In this document: positions 10,989 through 21,896 of the stretch, piece after piece
Layout: each line of letters opens with the position of its first letter
Position numbering within the stretch: the first letter of the stretch is position 1
Assembly (NCBI GenBank): GCA_001600415.1
Contig: BCJX01000003.1
Coordinates: forward strand, 1,435,596-1,499,595
From: Pascua guehoae
Lineage: Eukaryota; Basidiomycota; Tremellomycetes; Trichosporonales; Trichosporonaceae
Length of the DNA: 64,000 bases
Direction of reading: 5' to 3'
Notes under the pieces: generated by a model
The model's input: only the letters and a program-made list of their open reading frames with translations
The model's database searches: none
What the model was told of the DNA's origin: nothing
Translations under genes and position numbers: made by a program

Positions 10989-12708
10989 CTATCCCCTGAC
11001 ACCGACATCCTCGTACGGCCGGCCGGCAAGCCACTCCCACACGCGCTTGCCGACGCCGCTCATCGTGGTGCGCACTTCTTCGCCGTCACTCTCAACCTGC
11101 ACCATGATGGGCCTGCCAGAGTCTCCTCCGTCGCTGACCGAGGTCACGAGGGGGACCTTGCCTGGGGGGTCAGTTATTTGGCCAGGTGATTTGGAGCAGG
11201 GTCAGAGAAGCCAGGCCAAGGTCAAGCTTGCGATCACAGCGCGGTAGCGGTTGGCTCTATAGTCATGAATTCAGCTTTGCAGCATTCACAACAATATCGC
11301 TCAGCTCGCTACCACAAAGGTGACCCGGCGAGTATCGGGCTCTGTTGGCACCCAATTGCTGACAATTGATCACTGGCAACATGGGGCAACGCTGGGCAGG
11401 TCCCCAAACCGACTCACCAAGCACATCGTGGCCGAGCTCGCTCGCCGCCGCCGTAAACTTGTCTGCACTGCCAAACAGCTCGTGTGGAGTCGAACACGAC
11501 CCGCACGTAAAGTGCGACATGTTGAGGAGGAGACCGATAATCTGGCGTCAGTTTGTAACAAGGAGACCAAAGTACCCACAGGCACGTTGACTTTCTGGAA
11601 CATGGCGACTCCCTTGCGGGCATCGATAAGTGCGACGTCCTGCGGAGTCGAGACAATCACGGCACCTGTTGGTGTCAGAGCTGTCACCCGTCAGAACGTT
11701 TGATGCCCACCGTCGACGAGGACGAGCTGTCCCAGGCTGAGCTGCACGTCACCGGTTCCCGGCGGCATGTCGATGACGAGCACGTCGAGGTCGCCGGCGC
11801 CGCCGTTCCAGTCGACGTCAAAGAGGAGCTGCTGGACGGCCTTTTGGACCATGAGGCCGCGCCACACGACCGGCGTGTTCGGGTCGGGTGCTAGAGTCAG
11901 ACCGAGTGACGAGGTCGGGACATACGCAAGAGGTAGCCGATGGACATTGTCTTGATGCCATGGTTCTGCAATGGGACGAGCTTGTTCTCTGACCGGGTTA
12001 GCATGTCTCGGGGTCAGTTACCCCACCTTGGCTCAGCTCGGGTTCACCCGCGTCCTCGAGCCCCATGAGCTTGGGAATGCTTGGGCCAAAAATATCGAGG
12101 TCAAGCAGGCCGATCCGCGGTGCACGGCCCAGCGGACTGGTCCTGGCGAGCGCCAGTGCCAAGTTGGCTGATCAGACGTCAGCTCTGTGAGTAGTTGCCT
12201 ACTGCACACGAAAAAAAAAGCCCCAATACGGCAGGACGCACCGGCAACGGTACTCTTGCCGACACCACCTTTGCCGCTTGCGACGACGACGACATGCTTT
12301 ACGCCACGGATACGTGAGCGCGGCGGGGGGCCGCCGCGGCGCGGGAGTGTTGGTGCAGGATTGGCCTCTCGGCGCGGAATGCCCTGGCGCAGAGTCAGCC
12401 TCAAGTTGGGTGCATGCGACAGCGGCGGGACAGGTCAAGGGGGCAGGAGGACGGAAAGGGCGACTTGCAAGAGGGTTGCCATGGGGCCTGGGGCGGGTTT
12501 GGTGGAGGTATCGCCGGGCCTGGCTGCGAGCAAGGGGAAGCGTGAAACTGGGTGCCGTGAACGCGCTCGGCGCGCGTGGAGCACAGAGGGCCAGTGTGGA
12601 CGCGCACAACGCTCGGGACGACGACGACGACGACGACGACGAGACTGTGTGTGGTGTGCATGCCGTGCGCAGCACGCGTAGTGCCAGAGAAGGCGGCGTG
12701 GGGAGCAT
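10989..12708 (-). CDS. IND1: Mitochondrial Fe-S P-loop protein Ind1/NUBPL
   Basis: Model complement(join(10989..11161, 11418..11541, 11580..11665, 11711..11890, 11926..11986, 12022..12167, 12242..12383, 12469..12708)), 383 aa, in frame throughout. Residues 1-70 form an Arg/Ser/Ala-rich mitochondrial presequence. The Mrp/Nbp35-type NTPase domain follows, with HGNPLGIPRR, the deviant Walker [69 protein letters not shown] and the Fe-S-binding CxxC in [17 protein letters not shown]. The family delivers Fe-S clusters to respiratory complex I; the presequence separates it from cytosolic Nbp35/Cfd1. The first intron (12384-12468) begins GCAAGT rather than GT and ends CAG. It is needed to join NPL to GIPRR, a junction conserved in fungal orthologues as I remember them. 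Confidence 0.9.
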
Positions 12709-13316
12709 TGTAGAGGGGCGGAAAACTAGAGTTGGGCAGTGGATGAAAGTGGTGGTAGGAGTTAGTAGTAGTGTGGTATCGATGATGTAAAGGTTTGTAG
12801 ACCAAAAGTAAACCGCGAGCGAGCGAGCGAGCGAGCGAGCCGATGGATGTCCAGGGTCCAATCCGTTTTTGGGCCTGAATCTGGGATGGCCTCCATCAAG
12901 GCATGGCAGAGCAATGGCTGCTGGCTGCTGGCTGGCCATGGCTGGGCTGCTGGGTGGACGGGGCTGAATGGCAACTGGGCGTAGACCACTGTGGACAATA
13001 ATGGTATGGTATGGTAGGTAGGAACACTGGCTGGATGCCGGTGCCGCGCCTGGCCTGCCAGCCTGGTCCCTTGCAGCCCACACCCACCCACCCACCAGGC
13101 CACCACTGACTGCATCCATCCGCACCCCCACGCGTCTCATCCCGCAACCGCTCACTCACTCGCTTCCAGTCATCTCATTCATCCTCTTCCACTCTCCTTC
13201 CTTCCTCATCACCACCACCATCACTCTCCAACCCCCCTTCACCCTCTTCTTCATCTCTCCTCCCCCCACTTGACCCTCCAACTTTCCCTCAACGGCCACG
13301 TCTGGCCTCGTTGTCC
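12709..13316. promoter_or_regulatory. Divergent promoter region, IND1 / MKK
   Basis: This 600-bp divergent spacer contains a (GAGC)n microsatellite at about 12814-12841, a GGCTGCTGGCTGCTGGCTGG-like stutter at about 12910-12955, and a CT-rich leader upstream of the MKK ATG (13150-13300). No factor site can be named with confidence. Confidence 0.45.
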
Positions 13317-15659
13317 ATGGCGCTTCCACCAAGACGCCCCGGTGGCGCGCGTCCAAACCCCTCGGCAGCGCGCGGCGGCACACCAGCCCAACTGAGCATC
13401 CCCGATGGCAACATTCGTGAGTGAGATCAGACCCACCCAACAATTACAACACCTGCCCACCCGTGTTCCTCTAGCACCCCCATGCATACAGTCTTCCCGA
13501 CTCTTCCCCTCTGCCCCGCACAAGCGTACATGCTCACATCACAGCGGGCATCCATGTCGACCAGGCCGGCGAAGGCGGGTGGCAGATGCCGACCGCCTTC
13601 CCAACCCCACACCCCGCCCGTAAGTGACCCTTTGGTCCCCCATGTCGTTGCCAGCACCCCGGATCACTTGCATTGTATTCTCGTTTGTCCTTGAACGACA
13701 TGTGCTTACTCGCCAGCAAAACCGGCTGCAAACTCAGCGTACGCTACGTCGGCCTACTCGCCGTCCGTCTACCCTCAATACACTTCACGTGCACCACAGC
13801 CTCCGCCGGGAGCTCAACCCGCCTACGCTCCGCCGCACCCTATTTATTCTCCACCCTCGCCGCAACCCGTCTACAGTCCGCCTAGCCCACAGCCAGGTTA
13901 TACACCACTACTGGATAACGGGAGGGTGACGCCAGTGCCCGCGCTAGCCATGCGACCCACCCGTGCGATTCCCAGCCTTGCAGTCAGTGGAGGAACGCCA
14001 CTGAGTTCGAGCCCAGGCTCTTCTTCCCGCCCAAAATTGTCCCTCTTTGGTGGACCCACACGTCCTGCCCCTCGTCCAGAGAACCGTGGTGTGAGCGGTC
14101 CCACTGTCCCCACGCTTGCACGACTCGAGACGCGCGGATCCGCTTCGCCGTCTCCACCCATGGCGCCGTCTCCTGTTCCGCGCCCACGTTCGACAGGTCC
14201 CAAGGCTCCGTCGCTCAAGCTCGCGATCCCCTCTGGTGGTGGTGGCGGCGCCGGCTTTTCCAAGAATGACTGGGAGGAAGATGGGACCAGCCAGCTCCGC
14301 ACCCCGGTCGCCGGTGAGGACCGCGACAAGACGGTGCAGCCCCGCCAGGAGCGCCCGCTACTGAATGCCACGTACTATAACCACGGAGGTGACGACTTTG
14401 GCGGTGTCGAGCAGATGAGACTCATGACCGAGGACATCCGTCTGGCCATGGGCCGCATGGATTTGGGCGACTCGTCACGGGCGGCCAGCGAGGGTCGGCG
14501 CTCGCGCGCTAGCTCAAACGCGAACGCTGCCGGCGGTGACATGTCGCGCGAGGGCTCGCATACCTCTATCGGGCAGCAGCAGCCAGATCGCGACGACCTG
14601 CACGCTTTGCGGGCTCTCTCGCTCACCCCGGAAGACGGGCAACGGCCAGGCTATGCACAGCCGGGTTCAGAGTTTAGAGAGTTTGACCCCTCTGAACTGC
14701 GTTACATTCGTCGCCTGGGCGAGGGCTCGGGTGGCAGCGTCGATCTTGTCCAGTCACCCGATGGGCGTATCATGGCAAGGAAGGTGAGCGAGGCGCGCGT
14801 TGCGACATGTGACGGAGAAACTGACTTTGAACCAGGTGATTGCACGCACCGCCAACCCCGCCGCACACCGTCAAACATTGCGAGAGCTCGCATTCCTGTC
14901 GTCGACTTCATCACCCTACATTGTGGAACATTACGGCGCCTACTTTGCAGAGCAGGACACGCAGATCTGCATTTTGATGGAGTACTGCGAGGCGGGCTCG
15001 CTCGACGATCTCGTGTCCAAGATGCGGTTAAAGAACCTGCTGCCGTCCGAGCACGTCATTGGCCGCATCGCCAGCAGTGTGCTGCGCGGCCTCGACTATC
15101 TCCACGAGCGACGCATCATCCACCGCGATATCAAGCCGAGCAACATTGTCCTCACCCTCAAGGGCGGCATCAAGCTCTGCGACTTTGGCGTCGCAGGCGA
15201 GCTGCTCGACTCGGTCGCCGGCACGTTTACAGGCTCGCAAGTGTACATGGCCCCCGAACGCATCATGGGCGAAAAGTACACGATCAAGTCGGACGTCTGG
15301 TCCCTTGGTATCTCCATTTACGAGGTCGCCAACCTCGAACACCCTTTCCCGCCAGACATTGGGCCCATCGAGCTCGTCTCGTATACCTGTGGGCCCGTGC
15401 CCATTCCCGAAATGGTCGACGAGCCTCGCGAGTGGTCGCCGGAAATCAAGGCCTTTGTGGCCAAGTGGTGAGTCTTGGGGCTGCTGCGTAAACTGGTGCA
15501 TAGTTGCGTTTCAGTACTAACACAATGTCCAGCCTCAACCGCTCTGGCATAGAGCGCCCATACCCCCGCGAGCTGTTTAGCGACCCATTCATTGTGCGCT
15601 CCGACTCGAAAAATGTCAACATGGCCAAATGGGTCGCGGCGCTGTTGCGCAAGACCTGA
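13317..15659 (+). CDS. MKK2: MAP kinase kinase, cell-wall integrity MKK1/2 type
   Basis: Model join(13317..13416, 13545..13619, 13717..14783, 14836..15467, 15533..15659), 666 aa, phases consistent. The N-terminal 375 residues are disordered, Pro/Ser/Tyr-rich, with short repeats of the type YSPPSPQPVY. The kinase domain starts near residue 387: Gly-rich loop LGEGSGGSV, ATP-binding Lys in MARKVIA, hinge MEYCEAGSL, catalytic HRDIKPSN (about 510), DFG (about 530) and activation segment. The pair Ser-x-x-x-Thr in LDSVAGTFTG is the MEK dual phosphorylation site, and SVAGT resembles yeast Mkk1 SLATT more than Ste7 or Pbs2. It should be activated by a Bck1-type MAPKKK and phosphorylate an Mpk1/Slt2-type MAPK in the cytosol. 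The loop after the phosphosites reads GSQVYMAPERI, whereas the motif is usually GT(S/x)YM. The symbol follows Cryptococcus usage. Confidence 0.88.
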
Positions 15660-16759
15660 ACGCATACCGGGCATACCCTGCGTCTACACTGTTCCTGCGA
15701 CACTGTTCCTCGCGTCCCTTCCATTAACCCCATTCCCTCTCGTCCTCATTAAACCTCGCCCCCCCCCCCCCCCCCATCCCAAAGCACTATACGCGGGAAC
15801 GACAGCTTGCAAACTAGAACCACCCCGCTAGGCCATCACTTGCTCCTGTCCGACATACAAAAGAATGCTAGTCCACTGCATGTGCCTGTCTGATATGCAT
15901 GTTTTCTGTAACGTTGAACGCTGCAACTGGGACAGGTACTGCCGGGCGGTGCGAGTGGACGTGAGTAAAGCACGAAGAATGACGCTTCACGAGATGGTTC
16001 ACCCGGGTTTCACCCGGGTTCAACAAGGACGGGCGCGCCCAACAACACGTCTTGCAGTCGAGCTTGACATTGCTCACAACTGCTTGCAACTGACAGACTG
16101 GGGCCATACGGTGCTGACACTCGTCTCTTCGAGCCTGATATGGTGTTATATACGCGCGCACATCCGAGGCTATCGAATGATCAATCACAGTGCTCCGTGT
16201 CACTGGGCGACACGCTCGAGTGCCAAAGTGATTGTAGTCGCCGCCCGCCACGGCGCGTCGATGGCGGCGTGTTGCGCCTCGGACCGCTGGTGCAGAGAAA
16301 CGACAAATCTCGAACGACGACCTCGCGACCATGTACCACATATGTCCAGCTTGGCACAGGGTGCACGTCGGCAGCACTCGAGGGTTACGCAGGTGCAGGT
16401 GCAGGTGACCGTGATCGCGGTCGCGCCCTGCTGTCCTGCGCCGAGACGCGATTTTAGTGGTTGAGGCCAAAGGTGGGTCTTGTCCACGTAGGTGACTGGA
16501 TGGTAATAGCACGAGGGTCGTCGGTGCGACCTGCTCGTGTTGTAGCTGAGCCATGGTGCCTTTGTTCAGATAGTTGTTCTGGTTGGACGTACAAACAGAG
16601 CATGACAAGGGCAGGCCGTGCATTCCTAAAGTATTAAAGGCAGAAAAAATCCGAACCCAAGAGTACTCGGTAGTACCGCCGTCGCATCCTCCTCAATCCC
16701 GACCTCGACACCGACCCCGACCCCGAGCCCGTCTCGCACAACCCCTCGTAACGTACACC
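15660..16759. other. Convergent spacer with C17 tract and short repeats
   Basis: This follows the MKK stop. It contains a run of about 17 C (about 15759-15776), a tandem direct repeat TTCACCCGGGT (about 15999-16022) and several unconvincing frames. No structural RNA is recognisable. Confidence 0.45.
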
Positions 16760-17053
16760 CTAGCCACTGGCAAACACGAGCATATCCATATCGCGCTGGT
16801 TGGCGTCGTCGAGCCACCCGCCATCGTCCAGACTCTCACCCAGGACGGCCATGACAACGTCCTCTGCGCTCAGGGCCGAGACGTTGATGGTCCCCACGAG
16901 GTCGTAGCCCGACACGGCAAACGCGCTGATCAGGTCGCAGATGAGGATGCGCGAGGCGCATACTTGGGCGGCGGTGGAGGCTTTCCAGATTGAGTTTTTG
17001 AGCTTTACGCCCAGGGCGCCGTTGGCGTCGTTTTGTTTGGCGATGCCTTGGGT
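16760..17053 (-). CDS. 3' exon of a two-repeat domain protein (separated from its 5' part)
   Basis: This is one exon of 98 codons including TAG, preceded by an ideal intron end (CTCTAAC-GCCAG). It begins TQGIAKQNDANGALGVKLKN and continues IWKAS...CASRILICDLI...GYDLV. The pattern GIQ-x-EFKLxGxPW-x-SRxLLxxLLxxLxxxGWxL belongs to a two-repeat family I associate with basidiomycete genomes; I know no established function. The exon holds the second repeat without its start and without an initiator ATG. The first repeat and the beginning of the second lie at 20079-20940 on the same strand. That part ends phase 0 at a GTGGGT donor, and this exon starts phase 0. Together they give 269 aa with no missing core element. 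Confidence 0.65.
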   Translation of the reverse strand, partial: TQGIAKQNDANGALGVKLKNSIWKASTAAQVCASRILICDLISAFAVSGYDLVGTINVSALSAEDVVMAVLGESLDDGGWLDDANQRDMDMLVFASG

Positions 17054-17077
17054 CTGGCGTTAGAGGGTGCGTGGGGT

Positions 17078-17139
<62 letters not shown>

Positions 17140-17162
17140 CTTGGGGCGTGGGGGGGGGGGGG
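17078..17162. repeat. Poly-G tracts (57 G and 13 G)
   Basis: A run of 57 G (17078-17134), then AGTCACTTGGGGCGT, then 13 G (17150-17162). It lies exactly where the minus-strand two-repeat gene stops being continuous and where the 5' end of the aminopeptidase gene is missing. On the sense strand of the minus gene it is poly-C upstream of the branch site. It may be a real homopolymer, but it also marks a likely assembly junction. Confidence 0.85.
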
Positions 17163-17597
17163 AGGTGGGGTCATTTTGTTGGGCGTTGGGTTGTTGTGTT
17201 GGGTGGTGGGCTTGTGGCTGTTGTTTTCATTGACGTTGATGGTCTTATTGCTGTCTGTTGCTGTTTCTTGCGTCTCTTGCGCCTTGGGCGTGTCAGACGA
17301 CGACACTCGTTGTCATCGTCGTCACTATTACCCTTTCCGGACTCTTCCCGGTGTCCTTCCTTCCTCCCGGCCTTCCTTCGTTCCTTTTGCGCCGTCACCC
17401 TGGCCCCATGGTGTACCTTGACCGGCCGCCTTCCTTTTCCTTTATTTAATGTCTGCTTCCTTCCTTCTCTTTTCTTCTTTCTCTTCATCTCCATTCTCTC
17501 ACTTCTCTCTTCTTCCATCCGCACTGTTGCTACATCCACCTCATCACACACACCTCCCCTCCACTGTCCTCACTACACACCCCACTTACCCTTGCAG

Positions 17598-18740
17598 CCC
17601 GGAATAACAACCGACGAGCTCGACGCCGCCGTGCACGCCGCCATTGTCCGGCGTGGTGCATACCCTTCGCCACTGGGATACTCTCACTTTCCCCGGAGCT
17701 GCACCACCTCTGTCAACAACGTTATTGCGCGTGGGTGCCTCGCACGCTTTGGTGGCATGGCCTGCTAACCCACACAGATGGCATTCCTGACGAGTACGTG
17801 CAAGTTGCCAATGCTCCGTCTCTGTCGCTTTTCTGTTGTCTATTCCCTTCTCTCATTGTACCTTGTCCTTCCTTCCCCTGCGCCCATTACCCAACTTTCC
17901 TTCTTGACATCATCGTCCCTCGCACAGATTCTCCCCGCCATAGCTACTACATCCCATAGATTACACTTTACATCAGAACCCCACTCGCACCCCAACTACA
18001 TCCCATAGCACACTCAGTGGCTAACCCCCAGCCGACCCCTCCTCGCCGACGACATTATCAACATTGACATCACTCTCTTCCTCGACGGGTTCCACGGCGA
18101 CACATCTGCGACCTTTGTCCTCCCCAATACGGACACGCCTGGTCGCAAGCTTGTCTCTGCGACCGAAGAGGCGCTCGAGCTCGCCATCAGGGCATGTGGT
18201 CCTGGAAAGCCGTACAACGGCATCGGCCGGGTGATTGAGTGAGTGCGGTGAAGGAAGGCAAGCAGGTGGGGGACACGAGGTTGATCACCTGCGCCCAACC
18301 TCCCTCCTCTCATTTGAGTATTCGACTCACACCCAGGGACTTTGCGAAACGGCACGGACTCGGCGTCAACCCCCAGTTCACAGGACACGGCATCGGGAAG
18401 CGCTTCCACCAGGAGCCTTGGATCCTCCCATATCGTAGGTGGCTTACTGTGGGCACGTCGTCACCTGCTAATCTCAGGCAATTCCGAGGAAGGTACCATG
18501 GTTCCCGGAGACTGCTTCACGATTGAGCCTGCGCTTGTACAAGGTACTCGTGTACGGGGAACGGTCTGGGATGACGGGTGGACCGTGTCGACCGATGTGA
18601 GTGACGGCAGCTAACCGAAGGGAACATCATTAGCTGCAAGCCATGCTCACATTCAGTCTGGCGCACGATCGGCGCAGTTTGAACACCAGATCCTCATTAC
18701 CGAGAAGGGTACCGACGTGCTCACACGGAGGCCATCATAG
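17598..18740 (+). CDS. Methionine aminopeptidase type 1, 5' end missing
   Basis: Exons 17598..17731, 17778..17793 (16 nt), 18032..18238, 18337..18434, 18478..18596, 18657..18740, all in frame and ending TAG. The protein reads [36 protein letters not shown] and onward. All five metal ligands of MetAP are visible: Asp in [17 protein letters not shown] (two), His in [12 protein letters not shown], Glu in TIEPAL and Glu in FEHQILIT. It removes N-terminal methionine from nascent proteins. Without the N-terminus, cytosolic Map1 (zinc-finger extension) and the mitochondrial MAP1D form cannot be told apart; the lack of an upstream Cys/His region slightly favours the latter. No start codon or upstream helix can be found between the poly-G tract and 17598, so the gene is truncated in this assembly. 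Confidence 0.85.
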
Positions 18741-18971
18741 ATTTAAACATCATAGAGCCCATGCATCTTGGCACACAGAACTATGACACTGGGCAACTTG
18801 CGCTCATACCGTCATGGTTGTTTGGTTCCAGGGGCGGAAGCAAATATTAGCAGCGTCACGTGCCCTGGACGCGACTTACGCGACGCGCACCAACATTGAA
18901 ATGAAGGCAGGATGCAAGTTGGATGAACTGCAATTCGACACCCAACACACGACACTGTCCACTGCATCACC

Positions 18972-19591
18972 ATGGACAACGACTACTACTCGCTCACTGC
19001 AATCCTCGCAGAAAACCACGTGAGTACCGCATACGTCCAAGCATCGTCACCATGCCACGGCTGGGAAATTATGCCACTGGGCAGTAGCAAGCAAGCGCGC
19101 GGACACCCCAAACACCAAACACCCGCAGCACTCACCGACGCCGCCCGGCTCCACCCTACGACACCCACGGCCCACACTGACGCCAGAAACTACCATGTAC
19201 ATTCACCCTCGACGTCCCGGGCCTCGGCTACATTGAAGGCGGGACGGAGAACGACCTGCGCGCGGGGACAAAGGTCGAGCTGCCCCTGTGGCTCGCAAAG
19301 ACGCTGGCTGTAAAGTGAGTTTGCGTCTGCGTCTGTGTGCGGGTTGGATGTGGGGTGGTGGAGATGGGGTGGTGGATATGGAAGGGGAGGCATGTGGTGT
19401 TGGAATGGGCATGGACAGGGGTGTGAAGGAGAAGCGTCCGCGGAGCGACGACCACGACGGCAGCGGCGGGGTTAAGGAGCCACGGACGCGACCTGCGATC
19501 GTGGGGTTTCTACTCCTGCCTTGAGGTATTTGCCGTGCACGAGATCAGTTTGCTCATGTCGATTGCACCTGTCGCAATCGGCGTTGTGTGA
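18972..19591 (+). CDS. PSF3: GINS complex subunit Psf3, 3' end incomplete
   Basis: Exon 1 (18972..19019) starts MDNDYYSLTAILAENH. Exon 2 (19187..19314) reads KLPCTFTLDVPGLGYIEGG...GTKVELPLWLAKTLAVK. These are the N-terminal Psf3 signature (short DDIL-like helix, PCTF strand, K-x-ELPLWLA). Psf3 is one of four GINS subunits that activate the Cdc45-Mcm2-7 replicative helicase in the nucleus. A third exon is possible at 19439..19591: it joins in frame (AA+G) and gives HGRDLRSWGFYSCLEVFAV before a stop, but the fit to Psf3 is weak. The family is usually about 190 aa, so the C-terminal half is absent. The N gap at 19758 lies just downstream, so truncation by assembly is the simplest reading. Confidence 0.75.
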
Positions 19592-19757
19592 CTCGTGCTT
19601 CCGACCGCACCGCTGCCCCATCTCTCCCACCGAATCCAACCTAGGCACATCCCCCCTCTCCTCCTACTCCCCTCCGCCGCCTGGCCAAACACCCCAACGG
19701 TCCCCAGCCCCCTCCCCTTCCATCCCCCAGCCCCATCCCCTCCCCAAAGACCCCACA

Positions 19758-19787
19758 NNNNNNNNNNNNNNNNNNNNNNNNNNNNNN
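19758..19787. other. Assembly gap (30 N) beside a G12 tract
   Basis: Thirty N followed by 12 G (19788-19799). The gap separates the Psf3-bearing segment from the donor-side intron sequence of the minus-strand two-repeat gene. Confidence 0.98.
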
Positions 19788-20078
19788 GGGGGGGGGGGGC
19801 CGCGAGTGAGGGGGATCTAGAGGATGAGGGTTTGGGAGCGTGGGGAAGGGTGAGAATGGGGAAAAGGGTGAGAACGTGGAGAATGTGGAAAAGGAGAGTG
19901 GCCAAGAATGGAAAGGCAAGCAAAGGAGAATGGGCACAATGAGTCGAGTCGAAGAGCATCCAGTCGGGCACTACCCACAACTCCCAAACACTGCCCACAA
20001 CTCCCAGACCACCCACAACTCCGGGCACCGCCCCAACTCCCCAACAACAACAATCCACACACACAGTACTATACCCAC

Positions 20079-20940
20079 CTGCAAAACGCCCAAAAACGCC
20101 TGGCGCAACCCGGGGTCGGACGCATTGACGAGCGTAGCCCCGCGCGACTTTTGGAACGTAATGGCGCAAAAGGTGCGTTGGCGGGGCAGACCAGGGCGGA
20201 AGAGGAGCGTGTCCTTTGGATTGTCCTTGCGCGAGAGGGAGGGTGTGGCGAACAGGTGCCACCCGTTGAGCTCGAGGGCGGCGAGGAGGGCGAGGATGAG
20301 GTGGTTGGTTTGGAGTCGTCCCGAGGACCCTGGGGGGTTAGTGGGTGCGGTGTGGTTGGATAGGTTGCGTGGGGTTGTCGTATGCACAAGTTGTGTAGTG
20401 TGTACAAATTGTGTAGTGTACAGATTGTGTAGTGTACAAATTGTGTAGTGTGTACAAATTGTGCAGTGTGTACAATATGTGCAGTGTGTACAATCCGTGT
20501 ACAGTGGACATTGCTGTGCAGAGACGCTGCACCGCGTCCAACACGTTCACGTCTCCCCACAGTGTCATACTGGATCCCACACTGGATCCCACACTGGATC
20601 CCACACTAGATCCCACACCCTACACTGGATCCCACTGGATCCCAGGAGGACCCGACCCCGCACGGCCAAACTCACAAGGTGTGCCGTACAGCTTAAACTC
20701 GTACCCGCCATCCGACGCCTCTGCGCGCTGGATGCCCTTTGGCCACGCCGCGCGCACGGCGTCGCGGATGACCTCGTCCATGCCCGGCGGGAAGCGGAGG
20801 ACGCGGATGAGGTCGTCGGACGAAAAAATAAGGCAGCCGACGGGGCGCGTCATGGCGGGCGACGGAAAGGGCGGCGGGGCCGGGGACGACGTCGCCGAGC
20901 GGAAGGGCGACGCGACGCGTTGGGTTGAGAGGAAGCCCAT
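20079..20940 (-). CDS. 5' exons of the two-repeat domain protein
   Basis: Exons complement(20676..20940) and complement(20079..20329), 172 codons, ending phase 0 at a GTGGGT donor. The start ATG at 20940 is followed by a Ser/Pro-rich leader. The first repeat reads VGCLIFSSDDLIRVLRFPPG, AAWPKGIQRAE, GGYEFKLYGTPWSSGRLQTN, LALLAALELNGWHLFA and KDNPKDTLLFRPG. The start of the second repeat is RTFCAITFQKSRGATLVNAS. The Trp in GTPW is created by splicing. The 346-nt first intron is packed with two tandem repeats. The continuation of the second repeat lies 3 kb away at 16760-17053, so the two features are almost certainly one gene (269 aa). I recognise the fold pattern from basidiomycete proteins but know no function. 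Confidence 0.7.
20391..20510. repeat. Intronic tandem repeat, unit TGTGTAGTGTACAAAT-like
   Basis: Five to six imperfect copies of an approximately 18-22 bp unit containing GTGTACAAATTGTGTAGT, inside the first intron of the minus-strand two-repeat gene. Confidence 0.8.
20568..20645. repeat. Intronic tandem repeat, unit CACTGGATCC
   Basis: Six or more copies of a 10-12 bp unit CACTGGATCC(CA), also inside the same intron, next to its donor-proximal end. Confidence 0.85.
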
Positions 20941-21896
20941 CGTGGAGGAGGTGGGTAGGTGTAGGTGTGGACTTTGTTCAGGAGTTTATAGGTAGTGGTT
21001 GATCTCGCTGCGTGCAAAAGGTTATCTGTGGTTGTTGACGCGGGCGACTTTGACTTTGACTTTATATCCCGCCGATTGTCGGCGGTGGCGAGCACGCGCG
21101 GATATCGTCGGCAGCGTCGGTACCTGCCCCCGACGTCACGACGTCACCAGGTGTAAACGTCAACAATAATAATGCCAAGAGGGGGCAATGGTGCACCGCC
21201 TGCGTGGTTGAGTAGTGGGTGGTGCACTGCTTTCGAGTGGTGGTCGGTGCATACTTGTATCTGCCCGTTTGTCGGCCTCGTCGGGGGCGACTGTGGATCT
21301 GTGGGGTGGGGCTTTGGACGGGGGTGTGGAATGCGAGACCCGTGACTACCTCGCTCATGGCATGGACTTCGCAGCGGCAAGCGGCAAGCAGGAGAGCAGG
21401 ACAGCAAGAGGCCAGGCTGGGCTGGGCTAGGCTTGGCATGGCCGATCACACCCCAGGCATGCCAGGCAACAGGCCCCGCGATTTGCCCCATCCAGTGGCG
21501 GTGGAGTGGCGGTGAGGCATGAAAACGGACTCTGATGCCATCTCCGTCTCGTGTCGGGTGCCTTGCTGTCTCATATTCCTCACAGCCATCAGAGCGCATT
21601 ACGTATGAGCGGATTGCGGAAGCAAATTGGCCAATTGGAATCCACGAGGGGAAGAAGATGAAAGAAGATAGGCACGCCTTTGCGTCATCGGAAATGGCCG
21701 ATTGCAACCATGTGCCCGACAAGGGACACCATGTGAGACACCACTCAAATGGCGCGTACTAGGAACTCGTCCGGCGCGTACTGGCCGAGCTTGAGGATAA
21801 CGCTGAGCCAGCGTCCAGCACCTACTTTACTGTCCGAGTTATATCTGGACTGGACCCAGAACTCGCCGACTCTATCCCTCACACCCTAGACTCACG
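20941..21896. promoter_or_regulatory. Divergent promoter region, two-repeat gene / amidohydrolase
   Basis: 956 bp between two divergent ATGs. It holds only weak frames and short CAGGCTGGGCTGGGCTAGGC-like stutters near 21410-21450. I see no recognisable RNA or mobile element. Confidence 0.4.

Noticed and set aside
17079..20078. MetAP and Psf3 as true opposite-strand genes nested in an intron of the two-repeat gene
   Set aside because: Both nested genes are incomplete at precisely the homopolymer/N junctions, and other introns in the window are at most about 0.8 kb. A misplaced fragment explains the data better, though long reads are needed to exclude nesting.
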